The position numbers and the translations under genes were made by a program. The notes below the pieces were generated by a model, which saw only the letters and a program-made list of their open reading frames with translations, was not told the DNA's origin and ran no database searches. A stretch of 57,131 nt of DNA, taken from assembly GCA_027487895.1 (NCBI GenBank), contig JAIYCS010000048.1:1-57131 (forward strand), given 5' to 3'. Below, one piece after another: positions 26,535-34,913 of this stretch; within the stretch, counting starts at the first letter, position 1; the number at the start of each line of letters is the position of its first letter. The DNA comes from Sediminibacterium sp. GTDB lineage: Bacteria > Bacteroidota > Bacteroidia > Chitinophagales > Chitinophagaceae.

Positions 26535-26542
26535 TATCTTTG
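26535..26542 (+). promoter_or_regulatory. -7 box of mtaB
   Basis: TATCTTTG matches TAnnTTTG and ends 7 bases before the mtaB ATG. Confidence 0.5.
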
Positions 26543-26549
26543 TGGGCTC

Positions 26550-27824
26550 ATGAGTCAAAACAGAACCGTAGCTTTTCATACACTTGGCTGCAAACTTAAC
26601 TTTTCGGAAACCTCTACCCTTTCTAGAATGCTAGAACAGGAAGGTTTTGATAAAAAAGAGTTTGATGATTTAGCGGATGTGTATGTTATTAATACCTGTT
26701 CTGTTACAGACAATGCCGACAAAGAGTGTAGACAAATTGTACGTAGGATTCAAAAAAGAGCCCCCGAAAGTTTTGTTGTTATTACGGGCTGTTATGCGCA
26801 GTTAAAACCCGAGCAAATTGCCCAAATACCTGGAGTTGACCTAGTTCTAGGAGCCGCCGAAAAGTTTAACCTGGCTTCCCATATAAGCACCCTTTCTAAA
26901 GAGAACCCTACCACCATTTGTAGTTGCGATATTGCAGATGTAACTGGATTTACAGCTTCTTTTTCTCAAAATGATAGAACCCGCTGCTTTTTAAAAGTAC
27001 AGGATGGCTGTGATTATAACTGTTCTTTTTGCACCATTCCTATGGCAAGGGGTAAAAGTAGAAGTGATGTAGTGGCGAATGTAGTGGAGCAGGCTAAAAC
27101 AGTGGCTGCTAGCGGTGCTAAAGAAATTGTTTTAACGGGCGTTAATTTGGGAGATTTTGGTAAAGGTCCTAATGGAGAAAAACATACCGAAAGTTTTTTT
27201 GACCTTATTCAAGCACTCGATACCGTAGAGGGCATTGAACGCTTTAGAATATCCTCGATAGAGCCCAATTTACTAACCCCAGAAATCATTGAATTTGTAG
27301 CAAAGAGCAATAAGTTCATGCCACATTTTCACATACCCCTGCAAAGTGGTAGTGCCGAAATTTTGGGACTGATGCGTAGGCGCTATAAAAAAGAATTGTA
27401 CCAGGAGCGGATTGCACTCATTAAAAAATTGATACCACACTGCGCCATTGGCGTAGATGTTATTGTTGGTTTTCCTGGAGAAACAGAGGCACACTTTAAA
27501 GAAACATTTGACTTTTTACACGATTTAGATATTAGCTACTTACACGTGTTTACCTATTCAGAAAGAGACAATACAAAAGCATTAGAAATAAAACCAGTAG
27601 TACCTATTGCTACCAGAAATGAACGCAATAAAGCACTCAGAAATTTATCTTTTATGAAGCTTCAATATTTTACAGCACAGCATGTTGGAAGCACCCGCAA
27701 AGTGTTATTTGAAGACTTTAATAAAAATGGAATGATGGAGGGCTACACCGATAATTATATTAGAATTACAACGCCTTATAGAGCCGAGTGGGCAAATCAA
27801 ATTATTGATTGGGAAATGCGCTAA
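26550..27824 (+). CDS. mtaB: tRNA t6A37 C2-methylthiotransferase
   Basis: This 424-residue radical-SAM methylthiotransferase converts t6A37 to ms2t6A37 in tRNAs reading ANN codons. The N-terminal UPF0004 domain has the three cluster cysteines C14, C50 and C81. The radical-SAM cluster motif is CDYNCSFC (C154, C158, C161). A C-terminal TRAM-like region (about 360-424) completes the standard layout. HTLGCKLN at the start is typical of MtaB rather than MiaB or RimO. It is convergent with the UpxY gene across 8 bases. Confidence 0.92.
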   Translation: MSQNRTVAFHTLGCKLNFSETSTLSRMLEQEGFDKKEFDDLADVYVINTCSVTDNADKECRQIVRRIQKRAPESFVVITGCYAQLKPEQIAQIPGVDLVLGAAEKFNLASHISTLSKENPTTICSCDIADVTGFTASFSQNDRTRCFLKVQDGCDYNCSFCTIPMARGKSRSDVVANVVEQAKTVAASGAKEIVLTGVNLGDFGKGPNGEKHTESFFDLIQALDTVEGIERFRISSIEPNLLTPEIIEFVAKSNKFMPHFHIPLQSGSAEILGLMRRRYKKELYQERIALIKKLIPHCAIGVDVIVGFPGETEAHFKETFDFLHDLDISYLHVFTYSERDNTKALEIKPVVPIATRNERNKALRNLSFMKLQYFTAQHVGSTRKVLFEDFNKNGMMEGYTDNYIRITTPYRAEWANQIIDWEMR

Positions 27825-27832
27825 TAGTCATA

Positions 27833-28336
27833 CTATATAAGGCTTACATGGGAGTGCGGGAATTCTACAACCATCACCTGACCTAAACTTTGTAACCTAA
27901 CGTATACCTTCTTTTTATCACTATAAGTTACCACGCCTTCTCTATCCATGAACACCCCGTAGTTGATCCTGATTTTTGTATCTTCTCTAAAGCCTTCGTC
28001 AGAAATTAATTGAAGCGTAGCCTCTTTTTCGCCTAGATACTTTTTAATCATATCTATTTCTTCTTCTCTGATAATAGCAGGCTTTCCTAAATAAAAAACG
28101 AAGTTTAAGACACCATCGGTCATTTTAACTTTTGCAGATTCCGTTTCGTCGATATGTACAAATACATAGGATCTAAAAAGAGGTTCTTCAATAATTTTTT
28201 TTCGGTCGGACCACTGTTTTTCTAGCTTTTGCAAAGGGCACCAACATTCTATCCCTTTTTTCTTAAGCTGTGTGTCAATTTTTTTCTCCCACCTAGGCTT
28301 GGTATACAGTGCATACCATTTCTTTTGTTGCTCCAT
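27833..28336 (-). CDS. UpxY-family NusG-like transcription antiterminator
   Basis: This 167-residue NusG paralogue has an NGN domain (about 5-105, WYALYTKPRWEKK and FRSYVFVHID) and a C-terminal KOW-like part (about 120-165). UpxY/RfaH-like proteins load on RNA polymerase at specific sites and stop early termination, usually within polysaccharide operons where upxY is the first gene. Here it follows prc by 7 bases, in an apparent two-gene unit, and no capsule genes are in sight. Its target operon is therefore elsewhere or unknown. Confidence 0.85.
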   Translation of the reverse strand: MEQQKKWYALYTKPRWEKKIDTQLKKKGIECWCPLQKLEKQWSDRKKIIEEPLFRSYVFVHIDETESAKVKMTDGVLNFVFYLGKPAIIREEEIDMIKKYLGEKEATLQLISDEGFREDTKIRINYGVFMDREGVVTYSDKKKVYVRLQSLGQVMVVEFPHSHVSLI

Positions 28337-28343
28337 ACTTCAA

Positions 28344-30497
28344 TTACTTAAACACAAAACTAGACTTGGCAAGTATCATTTTATTCATCACCTTAACAGT
28401 CTCGCTAATTGGCATATCAGACGCAATTGCAGTAAGCCATGCTTTGTAACGCTCCCCTTTATTTTTATCAGGGTTGTTATAAAATTTGGAGCTATCAACA
28501 GCCACAGGCTTTACAGACAAAGGTTTTGACACTTTTTGTAATGCAGTATTTTGTTCTACAACTTTTTTAATTTTTGTTTGTAGCGCCTGGTAATTCGAAA
28601 GATTCAATGGTGCATACCCTTCAGAAGTACTAGCAATCCAAGACAAATTATTTTTAAGCGTTATAAAATTAGCATCTTTTGCAACCCTTTCTTTTTCGGC
28701 GGCAATAGCAGCTTCATAAACGGCACTTTGACTCCATAAAAAATAAGGCGCGGTTGCTATTTTATGAAAAGGCAGTGCAGACTCATTGTCTTTTTCTCTT
28801 AATTTTAAATACTCATAACTATCCGGTAATACGATATCAGATTCCACCCCTTTTAATTGCGTAGAAGCCCCGTTTACACGATAAAACATTTGGAAAGTTA
28901 GTTTTACAGCGCCCATATCGGTACGGCCACTAAACTGATCAATGGGGTTGCCAAATGGAACGTTACGCTGAACGGTTCCCTTACCATAGGTAGAAGTACT
29001 TCCAATAACTACACCTCTTTTATAATCTTGAATAGCACCAGCAAAAATTTCACTTGCAGAAGCACTGAATTCATTGACCATTACTGCTAGTGGGCCATCG
29101 TACAATGTACCCGATTGGCGATCGCTTAAAATATTGGATTTGCCATCTCTATCTCTAACTTGTACAACTGGTCCTTGGTTTATAAATAAACCCACCATTT
29201 GAATTACTTCATACAAAGATCCACCACCATTGTTGCGAAGATCAATAACAATACCTTTTACATTTTCTGCCTTGAATTTCACAATTTCTTTGGCTATGTC
29301 TTCTGAACATCTGTTACCATCTTCTCTTTCGTAATCGGCATAAAATTCTGGTAAATAAATGTATCCAATTTTATCTGTTCCTTCTGTTACAATGGCACTG
29401 CGCGCAAAAGTTTCATCCAGTACAATTTCTTCACGAATAAGAGATACTACTTTAACAGTTCCGGTAGCTTTTTTAATTGTAAGTCTTACCTCGGTACCTT
29501 TATTTCCTCTAATGATCTTAACAGCGTCTTCGGTGGCATAACCTACAACATCCACTGGCTCTGCGTTTCCTTGTGCTACCTTTAAAATAATATCATTGGC
29601 ATCAATTTCTCTCGACTTCCATGCCGCACCACCCGGTTGTACCGATGCAATTTTTATCCCATTTTCATCTTCACCTAATTGTGCACCAATACCATAAAAC
29701 CTGCCGCTCATACCTTCATCAAAAGCACGTTTTTCGATGGGTGGAAAATAATCGGTGTGTGGATCCATAAGACCTGTGATTGCATTGATAAAAGCCGTAA
29801 AACGCTGGTCTTCATTGAAGGTTTTTTGAATACGTTCAAAACGTTTGTTGGTTGCTTTTAATACCTGCTCTCTAGCCATACGTTCAAGCGTAGAATCTGG
29901 TTTAGCGACGTAATCTTTTTTTCCTTTATTTTTTTCTCTTTGTTCTAAATAATCTGCGTAACGCTCAAGTGCTGCATAGGTCAATTGCTTTCTCCAACGG
30001 TCTTTACGAGCGGCTAACGTAACTGCAAAATCCTGCTTATTATTATCTAAAAGCACCGAATCATTGGCGTTAAAATTAAAAGGCGATTTTAAAATTTCTT
30101 TGTACAAAACCATGGTTTCCTCTAAGCGCTTTGTATAAACGGTACTTACAGCTGGAACAAATGCGATTGGCGCTCCTTTTATTTCATCATCCAAACTAGT
30201 TTCAAATTTTTTGAAACCAGCAATATCTGATTGCAAAAACAAAGTTTTTTCGGGATCCAATGCTTTTAAATAAGCCGTAAAAACCTTTTTAGAAAAATTA
30301 TCGTCGATAACTTTAGGGCTATAGTGCTGCGCCTCCAACAAGGCCCCTACCGTTGCAAGTAGTTTTTGACGTTGTGTTGGCTGAAGTTCAGTGGTAACCG
30401 TACTTACCTTAAAGGCAAAAAAGACAGCGCCGAATAAAACAATACCCGCTAATAAAATCCCCTTCCTTGTTTTCATAAATGCTTTAAATTTTTCCAT
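28344..30497 (-). CDS. prc: Tail-specific C-terminal processing protease
   Basis: This 717-residue S41A protease is of the Tsp/Prc type, anchored by an N-terminal membrane segment (about 13-30). A helical N-domain is followed by a PDZ domain (about 265-350) and the protease core. The nucleophile lies in SASASE (478-482) and the base is K506 in TYGKGTVQ; GIVIDLRNNGGGS is also characteristic. A C-terminal DUF3340-like region fits Prc rather than the shorter CtpA. It degrades or trims envelope proteins, in E. coli including a peptidoglycan hydrolase. Confidence 0.92.
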   Translation of the reverse strand: MEKFKAFMKTRKGILLAGIVLFGAVFFAFKVSTVTTELQPTQRQKLLATVGALLEAQHYSPKVIDDNFSKKVFTAYLKALDPEKTLFLQSDIAGFKKFETSLDDEIKGAPIAFVPAVSTVYTKRLEETMVLYKEILKSPFNFNANDSVLLDNNKQDFAVTLAARKDRWRKQLTYAALERYADYLEQREKNKGKKDYVAKPDSTLERMAREQVLKATNKRFERIQKTFNEDQRFTAFINAITGLMDPHTDYFPPIEKRAFDEGMSGRFYGIGAQLGEDENGIKIASVQPGGAAWKSREIDANDIILKVAQGNAEPVDVVGYATEDAVKIIRGNKGTEVRLTIKKATGTVKVVSLIREEIVLDETFARSAIVTEGTDKIGYIYLPEFYADYEREDGNRCSEDIAKEIVKFKAENVKGIVIDLRNNGGGSLYEVIQMVGLFINQGPVVQVRDRDGKSNILSDRQSGTLYDGPLAVMVNEFSASASEIFAGAIQDYKRGVVIGSTSTYGKGTVQRNVPFGNPIDQFSGRTDMGAVKLTFQMFYRVNGASTQLKGVESDIVLPDSYEYLKLREKDNESALPFHKIATAPYFLWSQSAVYEAAIAAEKERVAKDANFITLKNNLSWIASTSEGYAPLNLSNYQALQTKIKKVVEQNTALQKVSKPLSVKPVAVDSSKFYNNPDKNKGERYKAWLTAIASDMPISETVKVMNKMILAKSSFVFK

Positions 30498-30517
30498 GTT
30501 GGAAATATGGTATAAAT

Positions 30518-30525
30518 CAAAAATA
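30518..30525 (-). promoter_or_regulatory. -7 box of prc
   Basis: TATTTTTG on the minus strand matches TAnnTTTG and ends 20 bases before the prc ATG. Confidence 0.45.
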
Positions 30526-30611
30526 ACTGAAAAGAGGCAGCAAAAAACAGGATTCTAGCCAAATTAACAAAGGTTTTGATAAGCGGTAACAAAGAAAGTT
30601 TAAAATGAGAT

Positions 30612-30641
30612 TTTGTAAAATGCTCAATTACCTTATTTTTG
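30612..30641 (+). promoter_or_regulatory. Promoter of tRNA-His
   Basis: TTTG (30612-30615) and TATTTTTG (30634-30641) are 18 bases apart, matching the Bacteroidota -33/-7 arrangement. The tRNA starts 13 bases further on. Confidence 0.7.
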
Positions 30642-30654
30642 CACTCCCTTAAAC

Positions 30655-30729
30655 GGAGAGCGTAGCTCAGTAGGTTAGAGCGTCAGTTTGTGGCACTGAA
30701 GGCCGTGGGTTCGAGACCCATCGTTCTCC
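30655..30729 (+). tRNA. tRNA-His (GTG anticodon)
   Basis: A full cloverleaf can be drawn: a 7-bp acceptor stem (30656-30662 with 30722-30728, one G-U), the D arm GCTC/GAGC, an anticodon stem TCAGT/ACTGA with loop TTGTGGC (anticodon GTG), and a T arm with TTCGAGA. An extra G at -1 (30655) faces C73, the identity pair of histidine tRNAs. CCA is not encoded. It is a single-gene unit between its own promoter and terminator. Confidence 0.96.
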
Positions 30730-30740
30730 CATTACAATTT

Positions 30741-30772
30741 AAAACCTATAAGTTCATGCTTATAGGTTTTTT
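30741..30772 (+). terminator. Terminator of tRNA-His
   Basis: A 12-bp perfect stem (30741-30752 with 30759-30770, 6-base loop) ends in six T residues (30767-30772), 11 bases after the tRNA. Confidence 0.9.
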
Positions 30773-30786
30773 AAATTAACAACACT

Positions 30787-31392
30787 ATGTCTCCTCTTAT
30801 CCTTTCAATCCCACTGATATCAGCATTCATAGGCTGGTTTACCAATTGGATTGCCATCAAAATGTTGTTTCATCCTAGGCTTCCAGTAAAAGTTTTAGGC
30901 ATCACTTTTCAGGGTATTTTTCCAAAAAGACAGGTACAGTTTGCCCAAAAATTAGGGAAACTTGTAAGTGAAGAGCTCCTTTCTTTCAAAGATATTGAGG
31001 CAAAAATCACCGATGGAAACAACCTTCAACAGGTAATGCCGCTCGTAGAATCGCATATAGACAACTTTTTAAGGAACAAATTGGCCTCCGAAATGCCTAT
31101 TATTAGCATGTTTATTGGCGATAAAACCATAGAACAGCTTAAATCCGTGTTTATGAAGGAGTTGGAAAGCTTATTTCCAGTACTCATGGCAACTTATATG
31201 GAGAAACTTAAGCATGAGCTTGATTTAGAAGCGATTGTAACCGAAAAAGTAAGCAATTTTAGTTCTGATAAATTGGAAGAGATCCTACAAGCCATCATGT
31301 CTAAAGAATTCAGATTTATTGAAGTGATAGGCGCGGTTTTAGGCTTTTTGATTGGTATCCTTCAAGTTATCATTACCTGGATTGGCCAATAA
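30787..31392 (+). CDS. DUF445 family membrane protein
   Basis: This 201-residue protein has a hydrophobic N-terminus with GWFTNWIAIKMLFHP, the DUF445/YheB signature. Amphipathic helices follow, then a C-terminal membrane segment (about 180-199). The family has no agreed function. It starts shortly after the tRNA terminator and no promoter is evident in the 14 bases between, so it may depend on read-through or on a promoter within the tRNA region. Confidence 0.75.
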   Translation: MSPLILSIPLISAFIGWFTNWIAIKMLFHPRLPVKVLGITFQGIFPKRQVQFAQKLGKLVSEELLSFKDIEAKITDGNNLQQVMPLVESHIDNFLRNKLASEMPIISMFIGDKTIEQLKSVFMKELESLFPVLMATYMEKLKHELDLEAIVTEKVSNFSSDKLEEILQAIMSKEFRFIEVIGAVLGFLIGILQVIITWIGQ

Positions 31393-31548
31393 CCTGGTTT
31401 TTTTGTCGTTTTTACCGATAAAATCAGTGTATTCAAGTCGATTTCAAAACTTTACCCCCAAAAAATTGTCATATTACCGCTTGTCCTATCAATTACTTGA
31501 AGTCAATTAATTGATGGAACTTTGCATAAATAATTATAAATAAATAAG

Positions 31549-34221
31549 ATGCGTAAAATAATAGTAATAATTACATTATTCGTTGGCTTTTGCTTAAACA
31601 GTGCCCTAGCCCAGTATCCAGGTGCTAGAACTGGGGGTATGCCTACAGGAGCCCAAACCAATATTGGACATTTTTACGGCAAAATTGTTGACAGCAAAAC
31701 CAATAAGGCACTCGATGCCATGACGGTTCAGTTAACCGGTAACAAGTTTGATACCGTAACCAAAAAAATGAAGGAAGCCGTTTTAAGCACCCAAATTACC
31801 AAGGCAAATGGTGATTTTAGCTTCGAAAACCTTTCTTTATTTGGCAATTACAAACTAAAGGTTTCAGGTCTTGGCTTCAAAACATTTGAACAAACCATCA
31901 GCTTTGGTATTAAAATGCCGCAGCCTGGTGCCGCTCCCAATATGCAACAAATGCTGGGTATGGCCGACAAAGACTTAGGCAATATCAAAATCACTGCCGA
32001 TGCCACAGACCTAGGTAACGTAACAGTAACCTCCTCTAGTAAGCCGCAATTTGAAATGGGGATTGATCGTAAAATATTTAATGTTGATAAAAATTTAGTG
32101 AGTACGGGACAGTCTGCAACAGAAATCATGAAAAACATTCCATCTGTAAACGTAGACATCGATGGTAATGTAACATTAAGAAACGCTGCACCTACAATTT
32201 TTGTAGATGGCAGACCCACTACCCTAACACTTGATCAAATTCCGTCAGATATCGTAGATCGTGTCGAATTAATCACCAACCCGTCTGCTAAATTTGACGC
32301 ATCAGGTGGCAATGGCGGTATTATCAATGTCGTACTAAAAAAGAATAAAAAAGTAGGCTATAATGGAGGATTAAGAACTGGTATAGACTCTCGTGCGAAA
32401 GTAAATTTAGGCGCTGATATTAATATCAGACAAGGAAAATTCAACACATTTTTATCTGCCAATTTAAACCAGTTTAAATCCATTAGTAATAGCTCAACAG
32501 TAAGAGACAACTTCTTTGCTACGCCAAGCGGCATTAGCAATACTGCAAAATCAATCAATGAAGGTGGATTTAGTTTTATGAGAGGTGGTTTCGATTATTT
32601 CATAGATAACAGAAACACGTTGTCATTTTCAGGCAATTACAACAACGGAAATTTTGATTCGGAAAATAACCAAAAAGCAGATTCTACCATCAAGGGTGTT
32701 TACACATCTTACAATGATATCAGAAGCGGCAATGTTTCTACCTCTAATAATTTTGGTGGTCAGTTAAGTTTTAAGCACAACTATGCAAAAAACGGTGAAA
32801 GTTTATCTGCAGATATTAATTACAACGAAAGAAATAGCAACAACACTTCAAACGTTAATACCCAAACTTTCTTCATCAATAATACCCTAAAGGGATTTCC
32901 ACTATTGCAACAAACCATTGGTTCAGGTAATTCAAGCAACATTACGGGTCAATTGGATTATGAAAATCCTATTACCGACGATAGCAAACTTGAAATGGGA
33001 ATAAGAGGCGCCGTTCGCTTAAACGAATCAGTATCCAACCAATTCAGATACAATCCGGTTACTGCAAAATATGATATGATCTCAAGAATCAGTAATAGTT
33101 TTAAATCCAATGACCAGGTGTATGCAGCATACGCATCCTATACATTTAGGGTTAATAAATTTAACTACCAATTAGGACTTCGTGCAGAGAGCTCTAATTA
33201 TACTGGTACACTTTTAACAGCTACCGGAAAAGACTCTGCTAGCTTTAAAGTACAATATCCATTAAGCTTAATCCCTACTGCATTTATAACGTACAAGCTT
33301 TCAGACAAGCAGGATTTACAATTTAACTATGCACGCCGTATTAATAGACCTAACTTCTGGCAGTTAATTCCTTATCCAGATTTTTCTGACCCACAAAATA
33401 TTAGTGTAGGTGACCCAGGTATCAGACCAGAATTTACCAACTCATTTGAATTTTCATACAACAATGCATACAAAAAAGGTGCTAACTTTTTAGCTACCGC
33501 CTTCTTTAAATACAGCACTGATTTAATCACGCGCTATGTATATACCGGAAAAAATGAATTGAACCCACTTGATACCATGCCGGTTTATTATAGCTCATAC
33601 ATCAATGCCGACAATAGTATCATTTTTGGATTGGAATTAAGTAATAAAATACCTGTAACAAAATGGTGGGATTTAACCATTAACGGTAATTTATTCAGCT
33701 CGCAAATTAACGCAGTCATTCCAGGTCAAAATATTAGCAACGACGCGCAGGTTAGTTGGTTTGCTAAAATGAATAGTAGCTTTAAATTAAATAAAACGCT
33801 TTCCATTCAATTGAGTGGTGACTATCAGGCTAAAACCATCCTCTCTCCAAATGTTGGCGGTGGTGGTGGCCGAGGCGGTGGTGGTGGCTGGGGCGGCATG
33901 TTTGGTGGCGGCGCACAAACATCGGCACAGGGCTTTAATTTCCCTCGTTATGGGCTTGACTTAGCCATCAGAAAAGAGTGGACATGGAAAAATGGTAAGA
34001 GCGGTTCTTTAACGCTTAGCATGAACGATTTTTTAAGAACACAATTATTTAAATCATATTCTGAAAGTAACTTCTTCACACAAACAAGTGAGCGTAGAAG
34101 AGACCCGCAAGTATTAAGGATGAATTTCAATTACCGTTTTGGTAAATTTGATGCTGCACTTTTCAAACGTAAAAATACCAAAGCAGATCAGAGTGGTGGC
34201 GGAATGGATATGATGCAATAA
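31549..34221 (+). CDS. TonB-dependent-type outer-membrane beta-barrel protein
   Basis: This 890-residue protein has a signal peptide (1-21, ending SALAQ), a carboxypeptidase-regulatory-like domain (about 43-115), a plug-like domain (about 160-265 with PTIFVDGRPTTLTLDQIP) and a barrel. It is an outer-membrane beta-barrel family member, not a full SusC, since no SusD gene follows. An insertion of 14 glycines within 19 residues (770-788) sits between two predicted barrel strands. The C-terminus has no transport clue, so the ligand is unknown. The 156-base leader before it holds no obvious control element. Confidence 0.85.
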   Translation: MRKIIVIITLFVGFCLNSALAQYPGARTGGMPTGAQTNIGHFYGKIVDSKTNKALDAMTVQLTGNKFDTVTKKMKEAVLSTQITKANGDFSFENLSLFGNYKLKVSGLGFKTFEQTISFGIKMPQPGAAPNMQQMLGMADKDLGNIKITADATDLGNVTVTSSSKPQFEMGIDRKIFNVDKNLVSTGQSATEIMKNIPSVNVDIDGNVTLRNAAPTIFVDGRPTTLTLDQIPSDIVDRVELITNPSAKFDASGGNGGIINVVLKKNKKVGYNGGLRTGIDSRAKVNLGADINIRQGKFNTFLSANLNQFKSISNSSTVRDNFFATPSGISNTAKSINEGGFSFMRGGFDYFIDNRNTLSFSGNYNNGNFDSENNQKADSTIKGVYTSYNDIRSGNVSTSNNFGGQLSFKHNYAKNGESLSADINYNERNSNNTSNVNTQTFFINNTLKGFPLLQQTIGSGNSSNITGQLDYENPITDDSKLEMGIRGAVRLNESVSNQFRYNPVTAKYDMISRISNSFKSNDQVYAAYASYTFRVNKFNYQLGLRAESSNYTGTLLTATGKDSASFKVQYPLSLIPTAFITYKLSDKQDLQFNYARRINRPNFWQLIPYPDFSDPQNISVGDPGIRPEFTNSFEFSYNNAYKKGANFLATAFFKYSTDLITRYVYTGKNELNPLDTMPVYYSSYINADNSIIFGLELSNKIPVTKWWDLTINGNLFSSQINAVIPGQNISNDAQVSWFAKMNSSFKLNKTLSIQLSGDYQAKTILSPNVGGGGGRGGGGGWGGMFGGGAQTSAQGFNFPRYGLDLAIRKEWTWKNGKSGSLTLSMNDFLRTQLFKSYSESNFFTQTSERRRDPQVLRMNFNYRFGKFDAALFKRKNTKADQSGGGMDMMQ

Positions 34222-34232
34222 AATATTTGACG

Positions 34233-34267
34233 ACCGATGTTAGCGGTTCTTACCCGTTAACATCGGT
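34233..34267. other. Strong hairpin across the end of pcm
   Basis: A 14-bp stem with one G-U pair (34233-34246 with 34254-34267, 7-base loop) spans the last codons and stop of pcm and the end of the convergent outer-membrane gene unit. No T run follows on either strand, so it may act as a 3' mRNA stabiliser or as a terminator of an unusual type. Confidence 0.5.
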
Positions 34268-34905
34268 ACAAAAGAAAAAATATCAAAAGACTCCTCGGTT
34301 ATTTCACCGTTCATGTCTTTAGTAATTCTGATCATTCTTTGCTGATCACCTTCTCCCTCATTTACTGGTAGCACCATAATACCACCAGGCTTTAATTGCT
34401 CCACTAGTTTAGGCGGAATAAAAGGCGCAGCTGCCGTAATAATTATTTTATCGAAGGGCGCATAAGTAGGAAGTCCTTCGAATCCATCTCCATAGAAAAA
34501 TTTAATGGTTGGGTACTTTGCTTTAAAGACATAGTCTTTGTGTAAATCGTATAATTTTTTTTGACGTTCGATGGTATAAACACGAGCACCCATTTCAGCT
34601 AAAATGGTAGCTTGATACACACTCCCCGTTCCTATTTCTAATACTTTATCTAACTTATTAATTTGAAGTAACTGCGTTTGATACGCTACCGTGTGCGGAT
34701 GTGAAATAGTTTGCCCTTCACCAATTGGAAAAGCCCTGTCTTCATATGCTTGAGTTACAAACGCAGAATCTAAAAAGTAATGCCGAGGCACTGCATTGAT
34801 GGCTGCCAAAACAGACTCGTCGGTGATACCCTTTTCACGAAGTAGATCCACCATTTGCTTGCGAAGCCCCTTATGTACGTGTTTGTCTTCTAATTTTTGC
34901 TGCAT
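34240..34905 (-). CDS. pcm: Protein-L-isoaspartate O-methyltransferase
   Basis: This 221-residue enzyme methylates isoaspartyl residues in damaged proteins using SAM. GQTISHPHTVAYQTQLL (about 65-81) and the SAM motif VLEIGTGSVYQ (88-98) are diagnostic. The usual second glycine of GTGSGYQ is Val96 here, a mild change. IIITAAAP and LKPGGIMVLPV follow in the standard order. It starts 8 bases after the phosphohexomutase stop, so the two are cotranscribed. Confidence 0.92.
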   Translation of the reverse strand: MQQKLEDKHVHKGLRKQMVDLLREKGITDESVLAAINAVPRHYFLDSAFVTQAYEDRAFPIGEGQTISHPHTVAYQTQLLQINKLDKVLEIGTGSVYQATILAEMGARVYTIERQKKLYDLHKDYVFKAKYPTIKFFYGDGFEGLPTYAPFDKIIITAAAPFIPPKLVEQLKPGGIMVLPVNEGEGDQQRMIRITKDMNGEITEESFDIFSFVPMLTGKNR

Positions 34906-34913
34906 GATACACC

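Noticed and set aside
27833..28336. UpxY as the start of a capsule locus
   Set aside because: No glycosyltransferase, flippase or polymerase genes follow; the neighbouring genes are mtaB and prc.
31848..32219. Antisense frame of 123 residues opposite the outer-membrane gene
   Set aside because: It is a shadow of the coding frame on the other strand with no promoter and no recognisable domain. The same holds for the antisense frame at 21089-21460 and others inside known genes.
33856..33912. GGT repeats as a CRISPR or microsatellite element
   Set aside because: They are in frame and encode glycine inside a long barrel protein; there are no regular spacers.
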